Source of the DNA: Funneliformis mosseae
Taxonomy: Eukaryota; Glomeromycota; Glomeromycetes; Glomerales; Glomeraceae
Direction: 5' to 3'
Assembly (NCBI GenBank): GCA_910592005.1
Contig: CAJVPP010002882.1
Location: forward strand, 1-13,247
DNA: 13,247 nucleotides
The stretch's first letter is position 1. Each line of letters opens with the position of its first letter. The notes below the pieces were generated by a model. The model saw only the letters and a list, made by a program, of their open reading frames with translations. It was not told where the DNA came from and did not search any database. Of the stretch, positions 1-9,300 are shown in pieces. The position numbers and the translations under genes were made by a program.

Positions 1-1340
1 CAGCTGTAAATAGTATCAAAATTAGCCTAAAATCAGCTATCTGATTTTTAGCCAATTTGGACTATTTTGACTAGTGATAATATTCTTGATAAGAAGATTG
101 AGTTAAAGATTACTTTAAATTATTTGTCTGTAAGAAATTTCTTTTTGATTATTAAAGTAGCAGTAAAAATTTTATTCTTTATTTATTATCTTATAAAGAA
201 ACTATTTGAGAAAAGAGAAATCCAAATATTAAGATAATGAGTAGATGATTTAAGATCTATTAAATTAATCCATTCTTTATTATAGACAAATCAAAAATAT
301 ACTGGTGATATTATAGGTACTAAGGAAAGTAAGACAGATTTATTACAATTGACAAAAATACTATTAAGTTAGTAGAAATCATTAGCTATTGTTAAAATTG
401 ATTTAAGATCATCTTTAGATTTATTGATCTAAAGAGTATCGTCCATATAGGTGAGAGTAGATACTTATACTGATAAAAAAGTTGTTAAGATATTACTAAT
501 ATTTGGATACTATTTAGCTGATAAATTATAACTTAGAATGATATTTTAGATTTGATATAATAAAGGATCATAATATATATACCAAAGGATTGATGAAATA
601 ATTTTACCTTGATCAATACCAAAAATAACTAAATAGTAATTAGTAATACCATAAGCTGTAAAATTTGATTAAAACAATTTAAAAATAATAAAATAATAAA
701 ATAAAAGAAAAAAAGAAAAAGTTTTAAATGATTAAAAACACGAGTTAATATAGCGATATTAACTCTATTATAGGTTTTTGACATGTCTTAAAAAAGGATC
801 TAAAGTTATTTATTTTTGTGAAAATGACAATCATATTTAATATTATCAAGAATATATATTAGTTTAAATGTAAAATAAAAAGGTAATCTAGCAAAATTGT
901 TTTCTTGTAAGACAGAATTTTTGGATAAGATATCTAATAGCTATTTATTGATCAATTTCATTATAACTTTACAAAGACATTCTAATAAAGTTATAGGATG
1001 AATGTTGTTTAAATTGTATTTCTACAATTTGAACTTAAGAATTGAATATATAAAAGCCAAGTTCTATCGGTTAAGCATACAAGATTATTTAAGATAAGTA
1101 TAAATAAAAATCCAAAAAATATATTTTATTTTAAAGTCTAAATGTTTCAACATTTCATTTGATATTTTTGAAAGATCAGAAGCCTTATCATTAAGTAATG
1201 TTTGAAGAAGTTTATACCATTTCTCTTCACTTGATAAATCTATAAGGTTATCATAAATTTGAGGATTGATTGAGTCTAGTAGCTTATACTATTATTTTTA
1301 ATCATTAAAAAGTAATGTGAAGTGGTATCTAGTATCTATT
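1..1340 (-). pseudogene. LINE reverse transcriptase domain, broken
   Basis: The RT copies the element's RNA into DNA at the nicked target site. Reading the minus strand from ~1290, the peptide contains LSSEEKWYKLL, then NDKASDLSKISNEMLKHL (~1195-1142), LNNIHPITLLE, and SVLQENNFARLP. Box A reads DMSKTYNRV, with the catalytic Asp at 787-785. After a T-rich stretch at 661-720 the frame resumes with TAYGITN and GIDQGKIISSILW (620 downward), then YIYYDPLL, and box C YMDD at 449-438 with both aspartates kept. The segment after it (SKDDLKSILTIANDFY and NIWISLF) matches the thumb region of this RT type. Stops replace conserved residues at several points, for example TAA just before DMSK and TAG just after YMDDTL. 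The low-complexity block at 661-720 replaces the sequence between the palm motifs and looks like expansion or replacement. The domain continues left of position 1. Confidence 0.85.
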
Positions 1341-2024
1341 GTTTATTAAAATGTTTATTAGATTCACATTTAATATTCTCAGCTAAGATAAGTAAACTAA
1401 AATTATTAAGTGAGTTATTAAGACATCTATCAAGTATAATCATTTGTCTCTATCTATTAAGAATGGAATCATATATTTTAGATTAATTATTATAAAAATT
1501 ATTGCAGCAGAGTTGTAGGATAACTTTAATTTATTTTGATTTATGTTTATCTTCTTTTAATTTGATAGCGATCAAATAGATTTAAGTAATTCAGTAATAT
1601 TTTATCAAACTGTGATAAGGTCAGAAGTATTAGGATTAATAAGTCATATCTAATTTAAATTATACTTTATTGAAATATTAAAAATAGTATTGTAAATTTG
1701 AGACCAGTTCTAAGAAACATAATTAAAATAAATGCATTTTTTTGTAAAACATTAAAATTTCTGTATAGAAACTAATTATTAATATAGATTTTTAGTAAAT
1801 ATAATCTGAGGTCATGAAATGTTAAAAGGAAAATAGTAATAAAATATATTTCTCAACTACTTTTTTAATACATCCTTGTATAAGATCTCAAAAAAAATTT
1901 AAATCATATTTTAAATGTAATTCAGAAATAGTTAATAATTTTTAAAAAAGCCATTTATTTTTTTATTGAATTGTATTCAAGATTGGTTATCTATAGAGTC
2001 ATATAGGTAAACCTTCTTTTTAAT

Positions 2025-2730
2025 TTAACTTTTGTAACTATATGAAATATTAAGTTCAAAATAAATATTTATAGTTTGAACTTTATTAAGACTTGCTACA
2101 ATATGTGAGGTAGTATAAATATGATCAATTCTTGATAGTTGATAGTTTGCAAAATGAAAAAAATAAGGAAAATTGTTAGTTAGTATTGTCATATAAAAAG
2201 TTAAAAAAATTGAAAAGTTGTAGATTATCAAGTTAAGTAAAAAAATGAATTAGTATTTAATATGTTATTAAAATGATTAGAAACAGTGTTAAGATCACCT
2301 ATTAAAATAATTTCCATATTAAAATCTCTTGCCAATTTGATTATACTGCATACTTCTTTAGAAGTTTGTTTTCAAAGAATCAAATTTGAATTTGATATAT
2401 AATAATTGATTAGTCTGATGCAAAATTTATTATGGAATTAAAAATTGATAAAAATATAATATTTGTATTAACTATAATATTTGTAAATATGATCAGCAAT
2501 ATGTTTTTGATAAGAAGGCTAACTTCAAAGCCAGAATTTTACGATTATTAATCAAAGTTAAAAAAATGTGAATAAGATAATGAGGTCAATTTTAAAAATG
2601 ACACAATATTATTATTTAATTTAAAATTAATTTTTTGAAGGTCTATTATATCTAAATGATAAATATTATAGGTATTGAGTAAGAATTGTTATATTTGTAG
2701 TTGAATGATATTGTAACACATAATGTTCAC
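2025..2730 (-). pseudogene. LINE AP-endonuclease-like domain, broken
   Basis: This domain nicks the target DNA for target-primed reverse transcription. On the minus strand the N-terminal part (from ~2725) reads NIMCYNIIQLQ and YHLDIIDLQK, which fits the start of an endonuclease/exonuclease/phosphatase fold. SGFEVSLLIKN follows, then an intact-looking GDLNTVSN (2299 downward), equivalent to the GDFN motif. The C-terminal part is an uninterrupted 68-codon segment at 2231-2025 carrying FPYFFHFANYQLSRIDHIY. Its SRIDHIY (2135-2115) matches the conserved sRIDyiw motif of LINE endonucleases. The final SDH motif expected after this is not readable. Several frame changes separate the blocks. The region between this domain and the RT (~2025-1340) holds no motif I can name and is taken as the linker. 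Confidence 0.75.
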
Positions 2731-2981
2731 TCATTCAAGTTAATAAGATAAAGTATTATTAGTAGAACTTATATTATAATTAATGTTAATATTTGTTGTA
2801 TTACTAGTTAATAGCAAAAGCATCTTGGGTAATATTAAGTTATAATTGTAAGATTCTTTATATATTAACGATAATACATTTAGCATTGTTGAATTTTAAT
2901 ATATTATTTTTAAGGTTAGTTTTAAGAAGAGCATTTTCATCTCTTAAAGTAATTAATTCATTAAATTGTTTTGCTTTAATT

Positions 2982-3132
2982 AAAGATAATGCTACAATTA
3001 ATTGCAATTATGTGATGCTTATTTATTACTAGTTGCAATTAGCTGCAACTCAATTTTTATTAATGTTACAATTAGTTGCAACCCTATGATGCTTATTTAT
3101 CATCAGTTGCAACTAGTTACAGCATCATCTTT
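2982..3132. repeat. Palindromic and tandem TTGCAA repeat cluster
   Basis: The outer arms 2982-3009 and 3105-3132 form an inverted repeat of 28 bp with 22 matches; all six mismatches are transitions. Inside, a second layer repeats directly with a 74-bp offset (about 2988-3050 against 3062-3122), sharing TGATGCTTATTTAT. The element TTGCAACTAGTTGCAA and its variants occur several times and are themselves near-palindromic. The cluster sits between the ORF1-like leader and the endonuclease of the LINE. It could be an internal repeat of the LINE coding region or a small inverted-repeat insertion. Confidence 0.7.
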
Positions 3133-4720
3133 AACTACAATATTGTTATTGGTATTAGAATTAGCTATATAAGTATGTTCTTCAGTTTCTATACCATCTT
3201 TATTAAAAAATTTATTAAGCAGATTTGCTTAGTATAAGAGCAATATATTGATTTTAAAAATCTTTTTAACTATAACAATAAGGTCAACAGTCAATTAAAG
3301 ATTTACATCCATTTTAGTGAGTTGCTTAAAGATAGTAAACGGTTAGTTAAAGATTTCTATATGTAATTCAGGTTATAAAGATTGATTTAAATTATCATTT
3401 ACCTTATAATATTCTTCATCTATTTTATCAACCTAACGATGAGACGCATGAATATTAACATCTAAAATTTGTTCATTTTTATTGTTGATAAAATGAATAA
3501 AGGTATTACATTGATAATTATTAGCTACATTAGAAGGTTTAAAGTGAGGTATTTTTGAGTACTAATTCATCAATTTGAGAATATTATCATGATTGGGTTT
3601 ATTTTTGACATTATTTTGCTATTGATTGAGCTTTTGAATATCAGCTGTCTGTGGTTTCTTTAAAGAAAAGGGGTTTGTAAACAATAACAGGAGCTTTGTA
3701 ATTATAAAATTATGCAGATTGATAATATTAATATAAGTGTTAAGTTTATTGATTTTGCAGAATTAAATAGTTTTTACATCAATTTGTGATTGATAATCTG
3801 AATCTTAATAGATAAAACAAAGTTTGGCATTAGGATCAGTTCAGATTAATTATTTTTTATTAAGAAAATAAGTTTCACTATTTTTGGCAGCTCTATAGAT
3901 TTTTGATTTTGAAATAAAAGATAGCGTATTGTAGGTTTCTGTAATTGCACATGACTTAGAAATAATTTAGATGATTACTTCAACTGTATTTTGATAGAGA
4001 TTAAATAGCATCTATTAATATCAAGGGAAGGTTAGTTAGTTTTAGAAAAAATTCTATTTTTTTCTAATATCTTTAACTATCATAGTATACAGATGAACCC
4101 TAATTAAATCTTTGAGAATGAAATAACTGTTGAGTTTATTCAAAATAGTTATATCAATATCTTGTTTATATGTAAGAGTAGTTTGCTATCAAAGATTTTT
4201 TGTTGATATAATGTAACAGAAAATCTTTTCAAAAAAAAAAAAAGTTGATCTAATATTTTGATTAAATAGTTGAGATCAGGATCTTAATAAGACAGATTAA
4301 TAATTTAGGGATGTATTTAACTATTAGTTTAATTATGAGAAATAAAAATGTGCTATTATTTAAATAAGAAAACCTGAATGTAATTGCATTATTAACTTTC
4401 ACATGTAAGGTAAAACCAATTTGAATAATTTTCTTTATTGAGTTCTCAGGGTGAATGCGAATTAATGCATTAATAAAAGATGAGTAGTATGATATAAAAA
4501 TATCATATACTTCATTTTATTTATCTCTATTAGATTTTTCAGGATAAAATTTTTTTGCAACACAGTAAGCAAAAAAATTAGGACTTCCATTTCATACTCT
4601 AAATGAATTCTATTTTTATTATTTTATTTGTTATTAAGGTCATTTTCAGATATATTAAAAGCTTAGTTTTCATCAAAAGACTTTCCTATAATGTAAAACC
4701 TTTATAATAGAAAATTTAAA
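3133..4720 (-). pseudogene. Probable LINE leader / ORF1-like region, unassigned
   Basis: This 1.6 kb block lies upstream of the endonuclease on the minus strand and holds scattered open stretches but no domain I can name. Readable pieces include SYYSSFINALIRIHP near 4490-4440, AKNSETYFLNKK near 3890-3850, and KMDVNL near 3310. Base composition and density of stops resemble the rest of the LINE relic rather than the emptier AT desert to the right, which is why it is attached to the element. No zinc knuckle or clear coiled coil could be recognised. It could instead be an unrelated older insertion. Confidence 0.4.
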
Positions 4721-4743
4721 AAATATTAATAAAATTTAATCTA

Positions 4744-4874
4744 CTGATTGGATTTTCATCAAATAAAAAAATTGATTTATATTTATAAAAATGAATCAAT
4801 TTATAAAAAAAAGTTTTTTTTTTCAATTTTATAAATTATATAAGCATTGTGTAATCTATATATGAGCCAATCAG
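4744..4874. repeat. Small inverted-repeat segment, possible MITE relic
   Basis: CTGATTGG at 4744-4751 is matched by CCAATCAG at 4867-4874, an 8-bp perfect inverted repeat spanning 131 bp. Nested within it, AAATTGATT (4769-4777) and AATCAATTT (4794-4802) form a second perfect 9-bp stem with a 16-nt loop. The segment lies at the boundary between the LINE relic and the AT desert. Size and ends are compatible with a miniature inverted-repeat element, but no target-site duplication is evident and short inverted repeats are common by chance in DNA this AT-rich. Confidence 0.35.
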
Positions 4875-6180
4875 AAATTAGAATTAAAAATTACATAAAA
4901 CAATTATTTTATTTTATTTTATTATTTCATTATAAATTGCATCAGATACATGATGATAAAACTAATATTTTTAACTGTAAACTCTGCTATTTTTTAATAA
5001 TACTTTTTCTATTTCTTAAATTATTTAGCAGGTAAATTTGTCTTTAAACTTAAAAAAATGTGTTATTTTTTTTAATAAAAACATTAAATATTAAGTTTAA
5101 TAATATAATATTTATATGAAAAATATAGTTTAATATATATTTTATTAATTTTATTAGAAAAAATTTTAAGTTTATAAGATATTTTTTAAATAATTTAAAT
5201 TTTTTAAATAATTTTTTAAAAAATTCTTTAAAATTTATATGTTTATGAACCAATTGAATCACTTTATTACTAATTAAAGTCATAAAATTTCTTAGTAAAT
5301 TATAAAAAGTATAATAATTAAAATTATTCTTCATGATAAATTTTATAATATTCTATTATAATTAATATTATTAAAAGTAAATATTAATAAAATTGTTAAA
5401 AATCAAATGATAAAATTTGTTAATTTATAATTTTTTTAAAAATTACAAATTTTTAGTTTATTAATAACTGTAAATTATTTATTATATAATTAAAAAATAA
5501 AATTTTACTATAATATAATACATATTTATAAAATTAATTTAAAAAAAAATTTTTAAAAAATTTTAATTTTTCATAAAAGTAAATCAGAAAAGAATTTATA
5601 GTAAATAAGTAAGTAAATTTGCCTGTGAACCTCTATAATTTAAGAGATAAATATTCATAAATCATCATTAGTTTTATACATATTTTTGAATTATTATTAA
5701 AGAAAATGGATTAATACTTTAGGAATAATTTATTATAATTTTACCTATGTATAATTGTAATATTCTTATATATTTCTTTTGCTTTACTCTAATACATTTT
5801 ATATAATTCAATTTATAATAATAATATATGAACTATAAAAGAATTGTTCTTATAAATTCATCATTACATATTTTTTTAATTTTAGTTTTTATAATTAATT
5901 TTAGATAAATTTAACCTGATATAACTTTATTAATATTGAAGATATTAAAATTCTAATTAAGTTTTAAAGTACAGGTTATAGTTTATTTATTTTATAAATT
6001 AAATTTTCAATTTTATATATAATAAAATTTTTTTTTGCATTTTAAATTTGTTCTATTTTTACTATAACAAAGTTCTTATTATAAAGGTTCTGCATTATAT
6101 TATTATTGAAAATTTCTAGATCTTTTCCTTTATCAAGAATAGGAACAAGAAAAGTTTTGACTTTTATATTAATAAGACTA
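4875..6180. other. AT desert without a recognisable gene
   Basis: About 1.3 kb of extremely AT-rich DNA made mainly of A- and T-tracts and TATAAT-like strings. The open frames present (for example minus 5334-5050, rich in Lys, Phe, Ile, Leu and Asn) have the composition expected from translated A/T runs and match no family I recognise. No tRNA, rRNA, tandem array or transposon end could be supported here. Confidence 0.7.
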
Positions 6181-6184
6181 TTAC

Positions 6185-6212
6185 AATAGTAGTTATAAGT
6201 ATCTGATCACCT
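6185..6212 (+). repeat. 28-bp repeat flanking the DDE relic, left copy
   Basis: This 28-bp segment matches 7841-7868 in 24 of 28 positions, in the same orientation, with all four differences being transitions. The two copies lie about 1.66 kb apart on either side of most of the DDE transposase coding relic. Combining both copies suggests an ancestral palindrome GTGATCA-8 nt-TGATCAC. The right arm (TGATCAC) is intact in this copy. It may be a sub-terminal transposase binding site, or a dispersed repeat. Confidence 0.5.
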
Positions 6213-6387
6213 GAGATTATCCAAAATTATTATATAACTATGATATATAATACCTAAACTTATCAAAAATATTGATCAATCCAAAATTTTCAAAATGAAA
6301 TTTTTACGTAACTTGTCATATACAACTAATTTTATTAGATAAAATTAATTTTAATAGCTTATATATTAAATCAAAAAAAAAATTCAA

Positions 6388-8030
6388 TTATCTAATTTCT
6401 TCTAAGACACCCTCTGAAATTCTTCTGTAAGATTTGTATTTTTTATCACATATTCAACTAATTTTTCATCAATACTTTTTCTGTAAAGATCCATGTAATG
6501 CTAACATTTTCTTGAGAACTTTCTAATAGTTATTAATGTTATTGAATCAAGACTTTAGGAACTACTTTTTGTAATTCTTCCTATGAGTAATCACAATTTT
6601 TATATGAATACCTTTTGACAGCATCCTAATATCTCTCAATAAAATTTAATTTACAATGAAATTTAAGAAAAAAATGCATTTATGTTCTGCATTTTCAATT
6701 AACTCCTTAATAGTATCCTTTTGAACAAGAAAATTAGACTTTAAGAATATTACTTAATATGCATAGCAAGAAGTTTCTAAAACATTTTGATTCTTTTTTT
6801 TACATTTATTGCATTCTAATACTAATCCTCTAGATGACTATTTTTCACATTTTATTAATATTTGTTTAATTCTTTTAGGCTTACCTTAAAGTTTCTCATC
6901 ATGATATATTATTGAAAATACTATTGATTGTAGCTGATTATTTAGTTCAAAGTAAGTATCCTGCATAATTAGTTGCTTACTATCTGGATTTAAGTTTATT
7001 TAATTTGCAACTAAAGCATCTTTGCTAAATGCAACATGATTAGAGCTATTATTGACAGCAAATATGGTGATATAATCTGAATATAAAGCTTCAAAAATAG
7101 GAATTGCTTTATATTCAATTTGTTCAAGAAAATGCTTTACTATCCAATAATTCTCATAATTTATGCTAGATTTTAAGTAACATCGTATTTCTTCAGGTAC
7201 ATAAGGAAAGTTTTTTTATATCAGCTTGTTGTAAGTATAAATATCTATTAATTTCAGTTAAAAATTCATTAATCATAATTAACCTTTTATTTCCTTTTTT
7301 TCTTAGTAACATTTCACCATTTCTAATCTATAATTCACATTTTTTATCATTTGAATAGAAAATGTATTCATCATGTATTACAAAAACTCTTTCTTTTTTT
7401 CTTTAAAATAAGTCAAGACATATTCAATCCATAAATTCACCTTCATATTTGGACATGTATTTTTTATGTTTAAATTTTTTTTTAAAATCTCTTTTTGATA
7501 TAGTAGAATATCTTTTCTTTCATGTTCATTATAATATATTTTACAGCAATATTGTTAAAATAAATAGCCAAGAACCTTAAATTCTTTATTTCATAAAATA
7601 CAATTATTAGTATTGTATTTTGGATTTATTTATAAAATCATAATATTTTCTTACATTTTTAAGGTATATTATAAATTTTTTTACATTTAATTTTTCTACT
7701 TATATCTTATTGCAGTCATTAAAGTAATGGATTTTTCTTTAGCAATTCTAATACTAGAAAATAATTCATTCTTTTAAATATGGCTAGTGTAGTATTAAAA
7801 TTTTATTTCCAAATCCAAATGTGATATTTTTTTGCAATATAATAGTGATCATAAGTATCTAATCACCTTTAACTTTGACTACAAGTAAGTAAATTCAAAA
7901 TTTTTTTTTTATTTAAAAAATACATAACCAACTAACTAAAATTAATACATTGTGTAGTCACTATCTAACTCTATAAGTACAACTGTACGCCTTTTTATGC
8001 TAGCTACTAAATTTGCAGTAAGTACAAGTG
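6388..8030 (-). pseudogene. Decayed DDE transposase with Cys-rich insert
   Basis: The minus strand encodes, in several frames, a transposase that would cut and join DNA with a DDE triad. In order: YYNEHERKDILLYQKE (~7560-7510), VIHDEYIFYSND with the first Asp at 7372-7370, LRKKGNKRLIMINEFL, YKAIPIFEALYSDYITIFAV followed by NNSSNHVAFSKDAL, a Cys pair in LECNKCKKKNQN (~6830-6800) with a further Cys in LETSCYA, and FHCKLNFIERY with Glu at 6637-6635. The C-terminus runs through LITIRKFSRKC and YMDLYRK to a stop at 6390-6388. The second catalytic position reads Asn (AAT at 7053-7051) where I expect Asp. Frames shift near 7190, in the T-run at ~6685 and near 6560. The LNxIExxW end is Tc1/IS630-like, but the D-D and D-E spacings (~106 and ~139 residues) are much larger. 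The extension beyond ~7600 to ~8030 (KRRTVVLIELDSD near 7985) is uncertain. Confidence 0.75.
7841..7868 (+). repeat. 28-bp repeat flanking the DDE relic, right copy
   Basis: Partner of 6185-6212. Here the left arm GTGATCA is intact and the right arm is TAATCAC, one transition away from a perfect palindrome. If it marks an element end, the transposase N-terminus would have to lie below ~7840 and the possible coding signal at 7900-8030 would belong to something else. Confidence 0.5.
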
Positions 8031-8067
8031 ATAATCAGTTTCATTCTTTTGTAAATTTCCCCTTTAA

Positions 8068-8932
8068 CCCTCTAATTGATTGAATTTTTTTTTGTATATT
8101 AATTTTTATTAACCTTCAAATGTTTTCTATAGAGTTTTGGTCTGGAGACATTAATAGTCAAGAAAGTATCTCAATGCCATTTTCTTCCTTCTATTTTTTT
8201 ACGATTTTTGATTGATACTTTAGATTATTATCTTCTTGCAAGATTTAATCTATGTTACCTTTACCAAAAAGTTTAGAGGTGGAAACTAGAAGATCCTGCT
8301 CATAAATAGTATATATAAATTCAACATTAAGGTTTCTCTGAAAGCAAATAGCTTACTAAATCTAGAAACAAAAAACATCTCTAAACATGAACTTTTGGTA
8401 GATGCTTAATAGAACGAAACACTTTTTTTCTACTAGGAAACTGCCAAACCTTTTTTTGATGTATATAATTGAAATGAACTCTCATCTGTAAAAACAACTC
8501 AATTCCAATCAAAATTCTTATATTTTTTTGCCTATTGCAACTTTTCTTTTGAGTGTCTTCTTTAAGCAAAGATTTAAAAATTTTATTACTAAGCTTTCCT
8601 CTAGATTTACGAAGACGTTGCCTTACTGTTTCTACACTAAGCTCAACACCTCTTTCTTCTATTTTTTCTTGTATTTGAATGGCTATTATATTATGTTCTT
8701 TTTCTGCTATCTTTACAATCTTATCATCTTATTTTGCAGATATTACACAAGGCTGCCTTGGTCTTTCTGAAGTACTTAGATCCTGATTTTCATGATAACT
8801 TTTAACTCAATAAATATCTGTAGACTTACTACAACATACTTGTTTAATAATAAATCTAAAACTAAACTTTAGATCAGCTGGATGCTCACATAAAAAGACA
8901 ATTTCATATTGTTTCTTTAAAGAAAGTTCCAT
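8068..8932 (-). pseudogene. Decayed Tc1/mariner-like transposase
   Basis: A cut-and-paste transposase of the Tc1 group, inactive here. The start is ATG at 8932-8930 (MELSLKKQYEIV). An N-terminal helix-turn-helix region follows (KSYHENQDLS, then SERPRQP, a GRPR-like linker), then a second DNA-binding part (VELSVETVRQRLRKS). The catalytic triad is visible although frames differ: FTDESSFQLY with Asp at 8486-8484, LQEDN with Asp at 8232-8230, and MSPDQNSIEN with Glu at 8127-8125. The last spacing is ~35 residues, matching the DD34E type. The block KKVFRSIKHLPKVHV lies in an open segment within 8569-8381. Frameshifts occur around 8540, 8450 and 8370. Most family tryptophans are stops, for example TAG at 8383-8381 and 8534-8532, TGA at 8160-8158 and 8118-8116. 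Terminal inverted repeats were not identified. Confidence 0.87.
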
Positions 8933-9042
8933 TTTTCAAGCAAAAGTTTGATGATCATCTAAATTTTTTTTTTGTATCATTAACACTTATAAATTTACAG
9001 ATAATTATGTATTGTGTTATAATATATTTCTGGAAAATTTAA

Positions 9043-9092
9043 GGGATAGTTATATAATAATTTTGGACGATCTTAGGTAGGGATAGTTATAT
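9043..9092 (+). repeat. 13-bp direct repeat, two copies
   Basis: GGGATAGTTATAT is present exactly at 9043-9055 and 9080-9092, a 37-bp offset. The intervening sequence is not otherwise repeated. It may be a small local duplication or a trace of a transposon end. Confidence 0.6.
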
Positions 9093-9176
9093 TTAGGATT
9101 GGAATTGTACTAGTACTATCTTAAATAATGTACTGTACTCAAATATTATAGTATAATGCATTTCATATATTTATCG

Positions 9177-9184
9177 TCACGTGA
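9177..9184. promoter_or_regulatory. TCACGTGA palindrome (E-box-like)
   Basis: A perfect 8-bp palindrome containing CACGTG, the core bound by bHLH and related factors. With the preceding base it reads GTCACGTG, which also fits the yeast Cbf1 consensus RTCACRTG. It is one of few CpG-containing sites nearby and lies ~120 bp left of the minisatellite, so it could serve a promoter for transcription through the array. The function is inferred only from the motif; an 8-bp match may be chance. Confidence 0.25.
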
Positions 9185-9300
9185 TCTTATAATTAAGATT
9201 ACATAAAACAATTAATTAAAATAGGTGTTAATTTTAAAAATTTCTTTTGTGGAGATAAATTACAAATTTTTTTTTTTATTTTTTGATCAGGTATAGAAAG

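Larger units (their letters stand above)
1..4720 (-). mobile_element. Decayed non-LTR retrotransposon (LINE), 3' end beyond the left edge
   Basis: On the minus strand three blocks follow in the order expected for a LINE: an ORF1-like leader (~4720-3130), an AP-endonuclease-like domain (~2730-2025) and a reverse transcriptase domain (~1340 to 1). Endonuclease motifs (GDLNTVSN, SRIDHIY) and RT motifs (DMSK, GIDQG, YMDD) are readable, but the reading frame breaks many times by stops and indels, so the copy is inactive. The 3' part of the RT, any RNase H and the tail lie outside the window. The 5' limit is a guess, set where readable peptide ends before an inverted-repeat segment. The protein style recalls LINEs abundant in Rhizophagus-type fungi; this is recall, not a search. 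No target-site duplication could be identified. Confidence 0.85.
8935..9300. other. Non-coding segment between Tc1 relic and minisatellite
   Basis: No coding signal is visible. GGGATAGTTATAT occurs twice (9043-9055 and 9080-9092), GTACTAGTAC (9107-9116) is a perfect palindrome followed by GTACTGTAC, and a TCACGTGA palindrome sits at 9177-9184. The left part may contain the 5' terminal region of the Tc1 element. The right end passes into T-tracts and degenerate minisatellite sequence from about 9270. Confidence 0.5.

Noticed and set aside
4847..5035. 62-codon open frame on the plus strand
   Set aside because: Low-complexity, overlaps the possible MITE segment, and shows no recognisable domain or promoter context.
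5050..5334. 94-codon open frame on the minus strand
   Set aside because: Composition is that of translated A/T runs (Phe, Lys, Ile, Leu, Asn) with no motif, and it lies in an AT desert. Treated as spurious.
8528..8770. 80-codon open frame on the plus strand
   Set aside because: It is the antisense shadow of the Tc1 relic, whose minus-strand frame carries family motifs.
6388..8932. Altered genetic code reading TAG or TGA as Trp
   Set aside because: TAG, TGA and TAA all replace Trp, intact TGG codons also remain (for example KVWQF in Tc1, ENYW in the DDE relic), and frameshifts and missense changes accompany the stops. Decay explains the pattern better.
8935..9120. Terminal inverted repeats of the Tc1 element
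   Set aside because: Compared 7960-8065 with the reverse complement of 8990-9120. Only short words such as AGTACAA are shared, which is not enough in this base composition.
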